From contig NC_088778.1 of assembly GCF_954871325.1 (NCBI RefSeq), positions 26,211,120-26,275,119 of the forward strand: DNA of 64,000 bases, written 5' to 3'. Below the pieces are notes generated by a model. The model was not told where the DNA came from. It searched no databases and was given only the letters and a program-made list of their open reading frames with translations. Origin of the DNA: Gordionus sp. m RMFG-2023. Its lineage: Eukaryota > Nematomorpha > Gordioida > Chordodea > Parachordodidae. Both the position numbers and the translations under genes were made by a program. The stretch's first letter is position 1, and the number at the start of each line of letters is the position of its first letter. This document shows positions 1 to 23,112 of the stretch, piece by piece.

Positions 1-1470
1 AATTTGAGTATTGTTATTGATAAGAGATTCATTTGCGTCTTGAAATTCTAGCAGTCTCATATTAATACCTAACCTTAATGGCAATATGTTTTAATGAAAA
101 GGCTTTAAACTATAATATATGCGACCATAAATACCACCGTTTTAAGACAATGTCGTTCATGATGCTATTTAGAAGGGGATACCAATGCTGACACTTTTGG
201 CAGAAGAATCATTTTGCGTTCTATTGCCAGGGGTAAAGCTAGAGTGCTCTGGTATGGCCTTTAGTCTTAAGATAAAACTTGAAGTGATTAAATTTCAAAT
301 TTTTTTAAAAAGCTTTTCTAACCTCATAAATTGCTATTTCATTTTTTTTCCAATAAATCAATATATTATATTGTAAATTATATATTATCATATTACAAAT
401 TTTCAATTCAGAATCAGAACTCATTTTAATATTTTATATCATTCTTATTTTTAAAGAAATTTAATTTGTTTTTAAAATAAAAAATTGAATTATTTCAATT
501 TTACTAAATTTTTTCTTGCTTTTCAAAAAAAACGCACTTCTCCGAAATGGTATGGAAAGTTTGGGATGTTAAATTTTTTTTAGTCGGGGTACATAAGTTG
601 ACCTCGTTAGCAAAAAAATCCTTATGGATATTTTCATTTCTTTTAAAATCGGCTTATTTGAAATTTAAACCTAAATAAATTAGAAAATTTTATAATATTT
701 ACCGATAACCGATATTTTAAAATGGATGAAATATCGGCCCGATCCGATAAAAAATATCGGTACATCCCTAACTTTTATAAAACCTCAACAGATATATATA
801 TTTTTTTAAATCAAACGAACCATAAAAAAAAATATAATCTCATATGTTCATTTTTTGATAAAAGATGATGAAAAATTTGGAATTCTGTTTATTGTAATAA
901 AATACAAATTTTTTAAAATCTTCCTACCTATCACTCCCCCCCTCCCCCTTTAACCTTGACAGAATATGAACGAAAAATATAAACATTTTTAGTAAAAAGG
1001 ATAAATAATATCAATTAGTACATCCCCAAAATAAATAGAAATTCGGACTTAGGTCTAGGCTTAAAAATTAAAAATTTACCAAAAAATTGAATTTGCAGGT
1101 GGGGGGGGGGGATATTTTTTATTAAGCTTAAAAATAATATTTACGAAAACGGGAAAATTTCTCCCTCCCTTTTAGTTCCTCCAATCACAGAGCTCGCTTT
1201 ATTTATAAATAGATTTGATAATGAATAATTATGTTATGTTAATATTTATTTTTAAAATATTTTCTAGATTTTTCGAAACGATCCGCAAAAAAGGAAGTCA
1301 AAACATGTCGCTGCTGTAAAATAGAAGAAAAGAAAGAATTTCATCATTTCGTACCTTGCCTTGTTACTCTCTTATACTTCTCTTACTATAATATTACTTA
1401 ATTACATTTTTTTTAAAAAAATTAAAAAAAAAACAAACAAAACAAATTTGCTCACTTTTGTTTTTTTAAT
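1..1470. other. 5' flank of the MNK gene, no gene seen
   Basis: AT-rich sequence with frequent stops in all frames. It has a G-homopolymer run near 1100 and a cluster of CGATAT/ATCGG motifs near 690-775. A short stretch at 185-260 has somewhat balanced codons but I do not recognise it and it has no convincing start or splice signals. Nothing else is supportable here. Confidence 0.5.
690..772. repeat. ATCGG/CCGAT-rich terminal fragment of a hAT-like element
   Basis: Short CCGATA and ATCGG motifs recur in both orientations and the block ends in TACATCCCTA, the style of several hAT-type ends in this window (for example CACATCCCTG at 25284). A related scrap lies at about 9005-9030. I could not find a matching left end, so this is a fragment at best. 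Confidence 0.25.
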
Positions 1471-1475
1471 AAAAA

Positions 1476-1487
1476 TATATATAAAAG
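1476..1487 (+). promoter_or_regulatory. Candidate TATA box of the MNK gene
   Basis: The sequence TATATATAAAAG is followed by GGCTC and lies about 385 bp upstream of the MNK start codon. The interval to the ATG is pyrimidine-rich with no other clear gene and would be 5' UTR. In such an AT-rich genome the match alone is weak; its position ahead of a real gene is the main argument. Confidence 0.35.
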
Positions 1488-1861
1488 GCTCAGGTTTTTT
1501 TTACGAATTACATTAAATTATTGTTTATTAATAAATTTGAACAAATCGAGACTGGAGTATTTCTTAGCGCTTTTTCAGGAATTTGTATTTTATCCAAGAA
1601 AACCAATTTGCTCAATCAAACAAACAAAAAAAATACACTCATTCTGTCAGAGATGCTGTAAAGCGAACTTTTTTTCACCCCTTATTTCCTTTAGATTTAT
1701 TCCGACGCCATGTGATAAACGTGTCCCATTAACTATTACCTGTGCTTTCACTTTCAACGATAATTTTATTTTTTTTAAACGGTTTCTTTCTCCGCTTTTA
1801 TTTGGGGAGCGAAATAAAAAAATCAACCAAAATCTAATCCTTATCGCTTGTATTCATCCAC

Positions 1862-1871
1862 CGCCGCCACC

Positions 1872-1874
<3 letters not shown>
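1862..1874 (+). promoter_or_regulatory. Near-ideal Kozak context deciding the MNK start
   Basis: The start codon at 1872 is preceded by CGCCGCCACC, the textbook vertebrate optimum. It is strikingly GC-rich against the surrounding AT-rich sequence. A second ATG follows immediately (Met-Met). This context is why I choose 1872 and not an upstream codon. Confidence 0.7.
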
Positions 1875-13462
<11,588 letters not shown>

Positions 13463-14560
13463 ACCCTAATAATGTTAAAAAAATATGTTATTTATAATAC
13501 CGACACGTGCTTAAATTGCGAAGGCATTATTAAAGGAGAGGGCGATACACTTTTGTGATTATTTTTTTATAGTTAATTTGGGACGAATATATTGTAAACA
13601 TAACATAAAACGATAGACTGCTTCACCCTTCATTCTGGATGATTTAAAACATCAACTTTTTATCCCGTTTTTATTCATATACAACATATTTAATTATTTT
13701 TATACATATTGGCAATTTTATATAATAATATTTTTTTTATGAAGAATATAAATACATTTTTTTGAAATCACATTTTTTTTAAAAATATAAGTAGTTTAAT
13801 CATCACCCACCCATAATAGCCCTAATTAATTTCTTAGACATTTTGTTATAGCTTAAATATTTCGTGGACTTAATATAATTTTTGACAAATTAATATTCAT
13901 TTGAAATGTTCATTATTATCATATAGCCATTTTATACATTTTTAAAAAATTAAACTGTGTTTAAAACTTCATTTTTATTTAATGTTACTTTATACTCTGA
14001 AGCGATATTTAACATCAATCAGTCTTTTCCTTGGATGGGAAAAAAATGTCAATAAACCTCCTGTCCTTTGCTTTCGCTCTTTCTATATGATATTAGATTA
14101 AAATAAATAGATGAATCATTAAACATTATAGTTAATCATGTTCCTTTCTTTATTTTATATTGCTTCTTGTTTAAAAAAAATATTTTTTTCCCCGCTTTTC
14201 CTAGAAATATTTTATTGTAATTATTATATTTGATTCACAATTAGTATTTACGATAAAAGAAAAAATCATTTTATATTAATATAATTTGTTTAAATTTATT
14301 TAAAATATTATAGTACAAGTCGAAAAATCATAAATTCAAAAAAAAATAGTTTATATTAAATAAATAAGAAGATACTTATTCATTTAATATATAAATATAA
14401 TAATATGCTATATTATATTATATTAAGATACACTATTATATTATATCATAATTATAAAATATTTATATTAGATTTATCGGATTTATAGTAATATACAAAT
14501 ATTTAATAATGACTATTGTTGGAAAATAATATGATTTTTTTTTTAATTGGTGATAAAGAA
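13463..14560. other. 3' flank of MNK: 3' UTR and AT-rich spacer
   Basis: Extremely AT-rich, with several T runs and (TATAT)n tracts near 14400-14480. It contains candidate polyadenylation signals but no coding region. Confidence 0.5.
14051..14056 (+). terminator. Candidate polyadenylation signal of MNK
   Basis: AATAAA lies about 590 bp after the MNK stop codon and is followed within 25 bases by a pyrimidine-rich stretch (CCTCCTGTCCTTTGCTTTCGC). In this AT-rich DNA such hexamers are common, so the choice is tentative. Confidence 0.35.
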
Positions 14561-14639
14561 AAATAATAAAGTTATCTTATTTTTATATCGTCAATTGTAA
14601 TTGTGAATTTTTATGGTTATCATCATTTTTCTGGAAAAT

Positions 14640-15085
14640 TGGTTTAAAAATAATATCTATTTATATTGTAGTTATAATGTTCATTATACTTGCATAGACC
14701 AACCATTCTTTTTTATTTTAATATCGCCATTAAAAAAAATAACACAAAAGGGATTTTAGGCTTCCTGTCATATTCTGTGAATTATTTTGAAAGCTATACC
14801 TATTTATGCTGTAATTATAATTAGTTCATTATAAGGTGAATGAAATTTTTGGCTGACTCCTGTCGTATTCTGTGAAAGCTATACCTATTTATGTTGTTGT
14901 AACTATAATTAGTTCTCGTTATGTGGTGCATAGATCACCATTATTTTTTATCTTATTTTCGCCATTATAATTTATATAAAAAGAGATTTTTCTCTGATCC
15001 TTGTCATCGTAAAAATTTATTTGAAAGTTATATATATCTATTTTATAGTTAGAAGTGTCTCGTTTTGTAGCGCATGTACCAACCA
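14640..15085. repeat. Imperfect tandem repeat, four copies
   Basis: The motif RTAYCTATTTATRYTGTARTTATAAT recurs at about 14655, 14797, 14881 and 15032 (84-151 bp spacing). A GACCAACCATTCTTTT-like segment and a CGCCATT segment are repeated with it. The third interval is shortened. There is no coding frame. It looks like a decayed minisatellite. Confidence 0.65.
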
Positions 15086-15099
15086 TTCTTTTGTAATAT

Positions 15100-16000
15100 C
15101 TTTTTCGTAAATTCAATTTAAATATTTTAGTATTTATAATTCTAAGGCAACAATTAATAAGTTATGAAAAATCACCCAAAATAATTTTTTTTTTAAATTT
15201 TTTGTCCACCGTAAGAAAAATAAAAATTGAATTTTTCAATATTAATCTCCATTTGTTTAAAATATATATTTAGTATTTCTGTGTATACGTTACTTTTAAA
15301 AAGGAACGTTATTTTTTTCAAAAAAGGTGGCACGTTATGTTATTTTAACAATAAAATATAAATACTAAAGCAGATATTATTTTTTTTCCATTTTTTATTG
15401 TATGGAAGACTATAAAAATACAATATTATGATGGAAGAATTTATAATTATTTAATTACAATACATTTTCTAACCATCATTTTTTATTTATTTTGTAACAA
15501 TTGTTTTTCTAAATTTTGATCTAGGAAAGTTCAGCATTTAACACAGCTTCTGCTATGCTAAAGGCATTTCCAACTAGTACCAATTATATTTTTTTTAAAA
15601 TTTAGTTTAATATAATTTCTTTAAATTATGATAATAGCTCAACTTAGGGATGATTTTTAATAAAATTGTATCATTTTTATTTAATCATTATCAAAGAAAT
15701 TTTGTGCTCATACTGCGTCCAGGCCTAAGCACGTGAAAACAATTAAGATTTAGATCTCGTTGGGACCGCATTTAAAAAATAATTGAAGCCCAGGTCAGCA
15801 TTTTTAATAATAAAAAATTGAAATAAATTGTTAATTTTACTTTTTTCCCCGATTCATGCGGATCTCTGAACATTCAACTAAGAAATTTAGATAAATCAGC
15901 TATGGTAACAGCAATTTCCTTCAACTTATAATAAAGCTCTGTAAAACCCAGTCCGGCTTCGGTTAATTTGTAATATAACAAATATTTGCTGTAAATTCGA
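15100..16000. other. AT-rich intergenic spacer
   Basis: I see no gene here. Fragments resembling family B repeats occur at 15640-15660 (GCTCAACTTAGG) and 15890-15930 (AAATCAGCTATGGTAACAGC); the second shares its motif with 4110-4135. Confidence 0.4.
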
Positions 16001-16009
16001 TATATAAAA

Positions 16010-16399
16010 TAGTGATCTGCATCGGGCCTATTTTTCAAGCCCAGTCCGGCCCGAAATTTTTTAAAAAAATTTACCGACCAGGCCCGGCCCGAATTTATTT
16101 AAATATAGAAATTAATTTTTATAATTACTCAAAATAAAAGACATATGTTATATGTCGTTTAGTTTCAATAAATAAAATCAAATATTTTTATTTTACATAA
16201 AAATTCAATATAAAATTGATAAATTTATAGATATATTTAAAAAAATTTCCAAGGTCCGACCCAACCCGGCTCGAATTTTTTTAAAAATATTAGGCCCAGC
16301 CCGTCCTGAACCCGATTATTTTAAATAGAATTAGGCCTGAGCCCGGCCCAAAGCCCGTTAGGGTCGGGTACGGGCCGGGCCTAACTTTGCAGATCTCTA
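16010..16399. mobile_element. GC-rich hAT-like MITE, family C, full copy
   Basis: The terminal repeats are TAGTGATCTGCA and the complement of TGCAGATCTCTA, 11 of 12 matching, flanked by identical 8-bp direct repeats ATATAAAA (16002-16009 and 16400-16407). Inside, GGCCCGGCCCGAA-type motifs occur in both orientations around an AT-rich centre. At 390 bp it is non-autonomous. Fragments of the family occur at 17415-17482 and 48251-48348. Confidence 0.88.
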
Positions 16400-17414
16400 A
16401 TATAAAATATGATTTTTAACAATTTTAATCATCGAAAATCCTGCTAACTAACTTTTAGAACATAGCCTCCGCCAGGCTTCTTAAAACCACTCATCTTAGG
16501 AATTCGTGCAAAATATCGGTTCTATAGATCTCTAATCTCGATTAACTCGGCAATGTACAATTGCAAATTATTTAACTTTATCCTATGCAAAATAAAGGTA
16601 TATAAATTTTCCATTTTTTTCTCGTGGATTTAATTTCAAATTACTCTGAGAAAATTTTGTAAAGTTTAGTATCCAGCACTTTTTATATAATCTAAAACTG
16701 ATATAATGAAAATGTTTTACATCAGCTATTAGCGCCACCTTGCGTTGAGATTATTATAACTTAATACAATATTAAAATATTTTACAAATCATTTTTAAGT
16801 TATAAAACTCAACGATACAAATCAATTTTATACAGATCATTTTCAAGTAAAGATGATCATAATAATTATAAAATATTAAATAATCTTTTTAAATTTGATT
16901 TTAAAATAATAGTTTAAGACTATATTTATTATTTGTTCTATATTGATAGAAAAAAGTTATTTATTTATTACATTTACACACATGTTCCTTAATGTATTAC
17001 ATAGAAAGAAATATAATTTTTATAAAATTAATTAATTTGTAATGAACATTAATGACTTCTAGCCTTCTTAATGATTCTTGTTCCTTAAGTTAATATATGC
17101 ATACTGGATAAAGATCTCATAAATTCACAGCTTAGCTTTTATTAGCTAGATAATCAGGTTCGGGTATATATAACATCATTCAAGTAATCACTTTCTGTAC
17201 TATCCATTTTTCAATTTTTAATTTTACTATTTCAAAAATTTAAAAATTTTTTATCTTTATAATGGATGCCTAATTTAGTATAACATCTTAACTTGGGATT
17301 CGCAAACTACTAAAAAACGACGAATCTCAATTCCATATCTTATGGTATCTTATTTTTGAAACTTATTTCTGTAGCTCATGTTAGAGGTCTTCGATAGGCG
17401 GGATAAAATTATCT

Positions 17415-17482
17415 GATTATTCTAAATAGAATTAGGCCCGAAGCCCTTTCGGGTCGGGCCGGACTCGGGGTTTGAGATCTCT
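17415..17482. mobile_element. Family C fragment (right end)
   Basis: AATTAGGCCCGAAGCCC, GGGTCGGGCCGGAC and the terminal GAGATCTCTAAA match the right end of the element at 16010-16399. The left part is missing. Confidence 0.6.
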
Positions 17483-17719
17483 AAAACAAATATATTGCAA
17501 ACATGTTTGGATTTGATTTGCTTTGAAGAATGTAACTCGCCGGTATAGAATTGAAGTGTGAGTTAGATGTGGATAATTACTTATTTATTCCCAATATATA
17601 TAAAAATTAAAACTAGATTAAAGAATATTAATTTGTCAAAGTTATAGCTATGTCAAAATTGATCAATAAGCTTTTCCTATATTTGATTTTAAACTTTAAT
17701 TTGGATTTTCTCATCTTAA

Positions 17720-18175
17720 ATATTTACGCAAGTGGAGCACTCCAATTCTAGGCCAACACGATGTGGATGAAAATCTGATTATACCCATTTCCTCAAAAGC
17801 AAAGAGAATTATATTAAGGGGTATTAAATTATAAATGTAGTGTTTGAAATAGATAGCATCCAATCCACGGCAAAATTAAACCACAACAGATGAGAGGATG
17901 AGGTTGTTTAGGGTACTTAGTTTATTTTACAATTTTTTAATTTAAATTATTTGTAAAATTTATTATTAAATGGTTTCACTTTTTATTTAAAGATCTCACT
18001 TCTTCAAACGGACATCCTATTGTGGTGGAACGATAAGAAAAATATTTACCAAAGCTATCAAGATTAGCTAGAAAAATAGTGGCAATTCCAGTGGCTAATA
18101 ATTCTTCTGAATGAGAGGATTTAACATTGCTGGAAGCTTCTTAGAACAAAGAACGGGTTTGAATTTAGAAAAAGT
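17720..18175 (+). pseudogene. hAT transposase C-terminal scrap (second lineage)
   Basis: At 18005-18120 the plus strand reads DILLWWNDKKNIYQSYQ and, after a frame change, RLARKIVAIPVANNSSE. This corresponds to the hAT block DPLKWWKEN...LARKYLAIPATSVPSER, but the SER motif has decayed. Upstream sequence down to about 17720 (KWSTPILGQHDVDENLI) may belong to it. Ends were not found. Confidence 0.6.
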
Positions 18176-18374
18176 AAATATTATTTTTGCATTATAATTA
18201 AATAATATTAATAAATATTAATTCTTATATTTTTTGATATTCGACTTTTTTATTATTTTTTAAAAAAATATTATAAAATAAATTATATAATTTACAGAGG
18301 ATTAAAAAATATATATTAAAATGGATACTATAAAAAACATATATATATATATTTTAAAGAAAGGTAGGTATATA

Positions 18375-19000
18375 TCATCCAAGAGAAGAGTGAATGCTTA
18401 AAAAATTAGACCGGCAAATTTCCAGGGAAATCTGCTGGCGAAGATAAAATCCTTCATTGGGGTCCCCTGAGATCTGTCTCATTTTTTTCCCTATGATTTT
18501 GATGAAATTGAGGGCCTCGTTTCCAAACATGCCTAGGGTATTGGTAACGATAGGAATGAACAAAGTGTTGGCGAGGCCAGCGTATTTATTTTTTTTAAGG
18601 ATTTCTGCCTTTTCGATAGCAGAAAATGAGAGATTAGACTTGGCTGCAAAATCAACGCAAGTGTAATCCCATGTTAGCGGAAGACCATTAGACCAGGGTA
18701 TGAGAGAAATACCATCCGGGCGTATGGCATATTCGTTTGAAAGACCCACTGGTTCAAGGGTAGATGGGATAACTTTTTGAGGGCGGCTAGTAAAATGTTA
18801 TTGATAGATTTATGACGAGGTTGTCGTCCACGGGAGAACTTACAGTGCAAGGGATGGTAAGCCTTCGATTCAATGGGCTGCCCACAGTCGATGCAGATTG
18901 AGGGAACTACGACATTACAGCCGAGGCGGAGGGCTATAGATATACGTAGCTGTTCGCCAGTCATGAGGAGGCCGAGATTGGCGCTGGGGATGGCTTCCAA
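18375..19000 (-). mobile_element. 5'-truncated non-LTR-type retroelement, C-terminal domain (copy 1)
   Basis: The minus strand encodes EAIPSANLGLLMTGEQLRI, RLGCNVVVPS, a Cys/His cluster C-x2-C-x9-H-x3-C, GRQPRH, then RPDGISLIPW and LTWDYTCVDFAAKS, ending ISGDPNEGFYLRQQIS. This tail follows the reverse transcriptase in a retroelement group common in aquatic invertebrates. The CCHC cluster plus RPDG...WD order resembles the restriction-like (PD-(D/E)XK) endonuclease of R2-type elements; that link is inference. One frameshift lies near 18750-18775. No RT domain precedes it, so it is 5'-truncated. A second copy lies at 48990-49468. Confidence 0.75.
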
Positions 19001-20544
19001 CCATTTATTTTATTTGATCGAATAAACTCCTTATTCGTAATTTAAAGTTATTTTTATGCTTAATATGGTAATTTTCTAAATTATAGAACTTTTTTGTGGG
19101 GAGGTTAAAAAATTTTTTTGTAAATCATTTTTTGTTAGATACTTAAAATAATTGAAAGAATGGGCATATTTAAATTTTATATGGGCGAGCGTTGGTTATA
19201 AATAATTGGCAGGGCGGGTAAAAATTTTAGACTAGTAGGCGGAGGGCCGTTAAAGAATTTTAGACTAATAGATATATTTTTTAAAAACTGTGAGGGCTTG
19301 GCTGTCCGTTATATTTTTTTAAAACATTGTGGACGGTCATGTAGACTACAAACGTGCTCACTACAGACCTCTAGCTCAGACCATTCATAGAGCACCCTAT
19401 TTGTTATAAATAATTATTTATATAACTTTTTGTACAAATTAAACTAAGTATTCCTTACCCTTTAACTTAAATCTTCGTCTCTTTCTTTTTAGGCTGTTTA
19501 GAGGAAACTATATAGACGGCCTAAGATTTATCCAGCGGGGAAAGGGCGAGAAGAGGAGGGATTCTCCTATAACAAACATTTTTGATGAAAATAAAATGCT
19601 TTATGAATTGCAAAATATTCTATTTTCAAATAGGTTATATACTATTTTAAATAAAAATTTAATTCCCACGTGTATAAATATAACCCCCCCCCCCTATAAT
19701 TAAAGTATGGTAAGAAAAAAATTTATCACATAAGATATTAAAATAACTGACAAGTTCATCATCACAATCGGATGCACCGTCAATACTAGCAATTACAACG
19801 ATTGAACAAAATGTGGAATCAAAAAGATGGTGTTCGGGAAGTATATTTCAATTAATTATATACTTAAATAAACTATATTGTTATAATTATTTTTTGTATA
19901 GTAAGCGAGATTCTCTCAAACGTTGCGAAATTTACAATAACAAGCCAATAATATGACTAATTTATAAATACTAAGCGAAATGGTTAAATCGCCATAGTAT
20001 ATACTTCAAGCTGTCATCAACCAGCTGTGATTTCGCGTAATGCAAATAACCAAGTATTTGATACCCTAGATGTTTAAAAAAATAATCCTATAGATATTTT
20101 TGCTAAATTAACAAACGATTTTCAAATATAGCAATATAAAAATTAGGTCGAGCCCCCTACAGCTTTTAACTGTCAGCTGATATAATGGCTTTAAACGCTA
20201 CACTATATTGATAATACATAATACAACTTCTTAGGAAAATCTAATAGCAACATTATATTATAGCAAAATATAATTTAAAATTTTTTATTTTTAAGTTCAT
20301 CATCCATTCTTCATTATATCTCAGTTGTAACTAATGAAAAATTAAATTTATAGGTCATGGCTAAACGCAAACCTCACACCAAAATTGGAATCAAGCAAAA
20401 TTAATATCCGATCAGAAAACTTGAAACCAGTTAGATTTATGCACTAATTTCTATTATGCCCAATTCAAAAGAAATTACCCGCACAGCTGATTAATTTAAA
20501 TTTCTAAATAATAGAAAGAATTCGTCTATTTAAAATTACATGAC
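19001..20544. other. Intergenic spacer with diffuse repeats
   Basis: No gene was recognised. A GTTTAGAGGAAACTATAT segment near 19497 recurs in a similar form near 62183 (GTTTAGAGGAAGCTATAT), so it belongs to a dispersed repeat. A C-homopolymer run lies near 19685. Confidence 0.4.
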
Positions 20545-20755
20545 AAGTCGGATTTGATAGATTATTAATAAAAACCGATTAAAATTTATAAAAAACTTTG
20601 TTAATATATCTCTCAACCATTTGACTAACCCTAACCCAGATACTTGTTTTATTTTAAATATATTTAATTCAATTAAAAAATGTCATTCAGTTGAGCAATC
20701 CTTGAGTTGAGTTATTATTACCAATAATTTCCTAGACCCAAAATAAGAAAATTTT
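20545..20755 (-). repeat. Dispersed repeat family B, reverse copy
   Basis: Read on the minus strand it gives AACTCAACTCAAGGATTG, then ACAAGTATCTGGGTTAGGG and GAGAGATATATT. This is the same order as the copy at 28195-28400. No inverted repeats or target duplications were identified. Confidence 0.5.
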
Positions 20756-20887
20756 TTATTAAATTATTTGTCACAAGGGGGAGGGGGATTATAAAATTAA
20801 CCGTTTTTAACTATATTTTATTATAATTTTTGAAATAAATAATATTACTATAATATAACATATGTAAATGAATGAATTATATGGTGT

Positions 20888-20893
20888 TTTATT
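20888..20893 (-). terminator. Candidate polyadenylation signal of the AP-1 mu gene
   Basis: TTTATT on the plus strand is AATAAA on the minus strand, about 125 bp past the AP-1 mu stop codon. The position is reasonable but the hexamer is common here. Confidence 0.3.
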
Positions 20894-21016
20894 TACATCC
20901 GTAAAAATTGTGAATACGAAAATATAATAAATAAATACATAATATTTTGGACTTTTCATAAATACAAAGAAAAATTAATGTATTTTTTTTAAAAAATAAT
21001 GGTTATGCTTTTTTTT

Positions 21017-23021
21017 TCATATCGTTCGAATCTGATAATCGCCATTTTGAGTAATGTATCGTACCCAGGGGAGTGCCTGATATCCGCTTTTTTCGATAAT
21101 TTTTAGATACCTAACCTAAGTTATATATATTCGTTTTTAATAATAAATAACAAGATGGCATAGTGAATTAAACATTATATACTAATCAAGCGTCGAATAG
21201 TTTCAAAAAAATTCTAAATTTAATTAATTAGCCCTTCTTTATTCAGGTGTAGTGTATTATTCCCTAAACATGTTATTGGCATTGCAAAAAAACAGTTAAT
21301 TACTATGATCTTATCTGAAGTCTTCAGTAACTTCCATTAAATTATTATAAAAAATATATTGCGAATTATGTCAACATCGATTCAGTAGTTTTTAATATAT
21401 ATATATATACGCGTTTTCCTATATCAAGCAGCAAAATAAGTAGCAAAAGAAATGCATATTTCAAAAAACTGACCAATAGGGATTCGATTTTATTTTAAAT
21501 ATCTACGATTATAGCTTGATAATAATTAAAAATCAGCTGCTAAATTGGTTCAAAATTACTGATGCATGCCGAAGAAAATCTATATATTTCCAGGAAAAAA
21601 AACCTCGGGATAAGGTTATTCGCAAAAAACCATATTTAGCCAGTTAAAAATAAGCGAATATAGCTCAACTTATAAACCTGATAATAAAACCAAAAAAAGT
21701 TGCTTTAAAAAAAAATTCTTTTAAACTTGAATGCCAGATGTGGTAAAGTATGGAATTTCGAATTTAACGTATATCGGAGCTCTGCCTTCGATATCTTCTG
21801 ATTCAACACTAGGTAAACCAAAATGAGCTCTCATCAAATACTCCTTGCCACCCTATTTTTTTATTGATATTTATGATTGGCCAAAATTAATTAGAATAGA
21901 AAGCATGTATAGGAAATAAATTTGTGTCAATTCCATTAATAAAAACTAAATACTCTTTCAATGAGAGGGCCTAGAACATATGGCATATTATGTTATAGTA
22001 CAATCTTTGAGCTATAAGAAATATATGTAAAATTATAATTCAAAAAATTTATATGTAAAAAATCAATAAAAAACAACTGTTGCAGATATAGAACATTGAC
22101 CATTAATGGGTTAATTATCACTTTTTATCTTGAATACCGTATAAAAATATAAAATTAAAATGCAATTAAAAGTAATTTACAAGTAAATTGATGGATTCAA
22201 TAACATCCAGAAAAACCTCATTTTTACGATATTTGATCCCTTCTTTGCGCCATGATACAGCATTAGTGACTGCCATAGGAGGTCTGGGGGTCATTTCTAA
22301 TTTCCTACCTTCTTGGGTGATGTATCTAAGCACATGATTTAGGATTGATAAATAGATGTTATTTTACAACCAAAAGAATAAGAAAAAAATAGCAGAGGAA
22401 CCTATTTAAGACATCATCATAATAAGTGTTCATTATAAAAAAATATTGAAGAAGATATAATTTTGATAAGAAAATATTTTAAATTAATAATACTATTCCT
22501 TTCTAATAGATATTTATTTAAATTTTTCTCTCTATTAACTGAGCATTGTATCAATTTAAACATTTCAAGAAATATACTCTTGTAAAATTTTTGTATCTGT
22601 TGTTTGAGGATAGCCAAAATCCATCAGTTCATCTAAAAGTTCATATATCACTACAAAATTATCTCTAATGCTTTCCTCTTCTAAATCTCTAAAATACTCG
22701 ACAAATATTTGAGCTAATTTGTGGAGAAATACAAATATTAGACCAACATTTGCATTTTTTTTAGTGACAGATACCACTAAATAATAGAGTAATCATTTTA
22801 AATCAAAAAATAAAATACTTACAATAGAGATTATTATATTTGATAAATGGGAATGTTATCTCATTCATGCTAACAAAGGGAATTAATTTACCATCCTCTT
22901 CCATTTCTGATAGTAATGGCATAAATTTTTCTATAATATTTAGATTTATATCGCCTCTATAGTTTCTAGATATTAGGACTTTCCCTTTCAAATCCAGGAT
23001 AAATATTGCCGAAGCTGACAT
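21017..23021 (-). CDS. AP1M1: AP-1 complex subunit mu (clathrin adaptor), middle of the mu homology domain missing
   Basis: The mu chain of the AP-1 adaptor binds YxxPhi sorting signals and works with clathrin at the trans-Golgi network and endosomes. Exons: 22823-23021 (MSASAIFILDLKGKVLISRN), 22578-22776 (TKKNANVG, LEEESIRDNFVVIYELLDEL), 22181-22325 (YITQEGRKLE, AVSWRKEGIKYRKNEVFLDV), 21727-21852 (GGKEYLMRAHFGLPSVESED) and 21017-21115 (YLKIIEKSGYQALPWVRYIT). All junctions are GT-AG with matching phases and no stops. The longin-like N-terminal domain is complete. About 170 residues that normally follow ESINLL, the first two-thirds of the mu homology domain, are absent: the 328-bp interval 21853-22180 is too short and shows no trace. 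The flanking exons are both phase 0, so splicing would give an in-frame product of about 255 aa instead of about 420. It could be a shortened paralogue, an early pseudogene or an assembly collapse. Confidence 0.9.
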
Positions 23022-23112
23022 TGTATGTATTTTTCGTTCTCTTTGGCCTTCTTCTACTTATGTTTGGTTAAATAGCCATAAAAACAGATAACGAATGTCT
23101 GTCACTTGTCAA

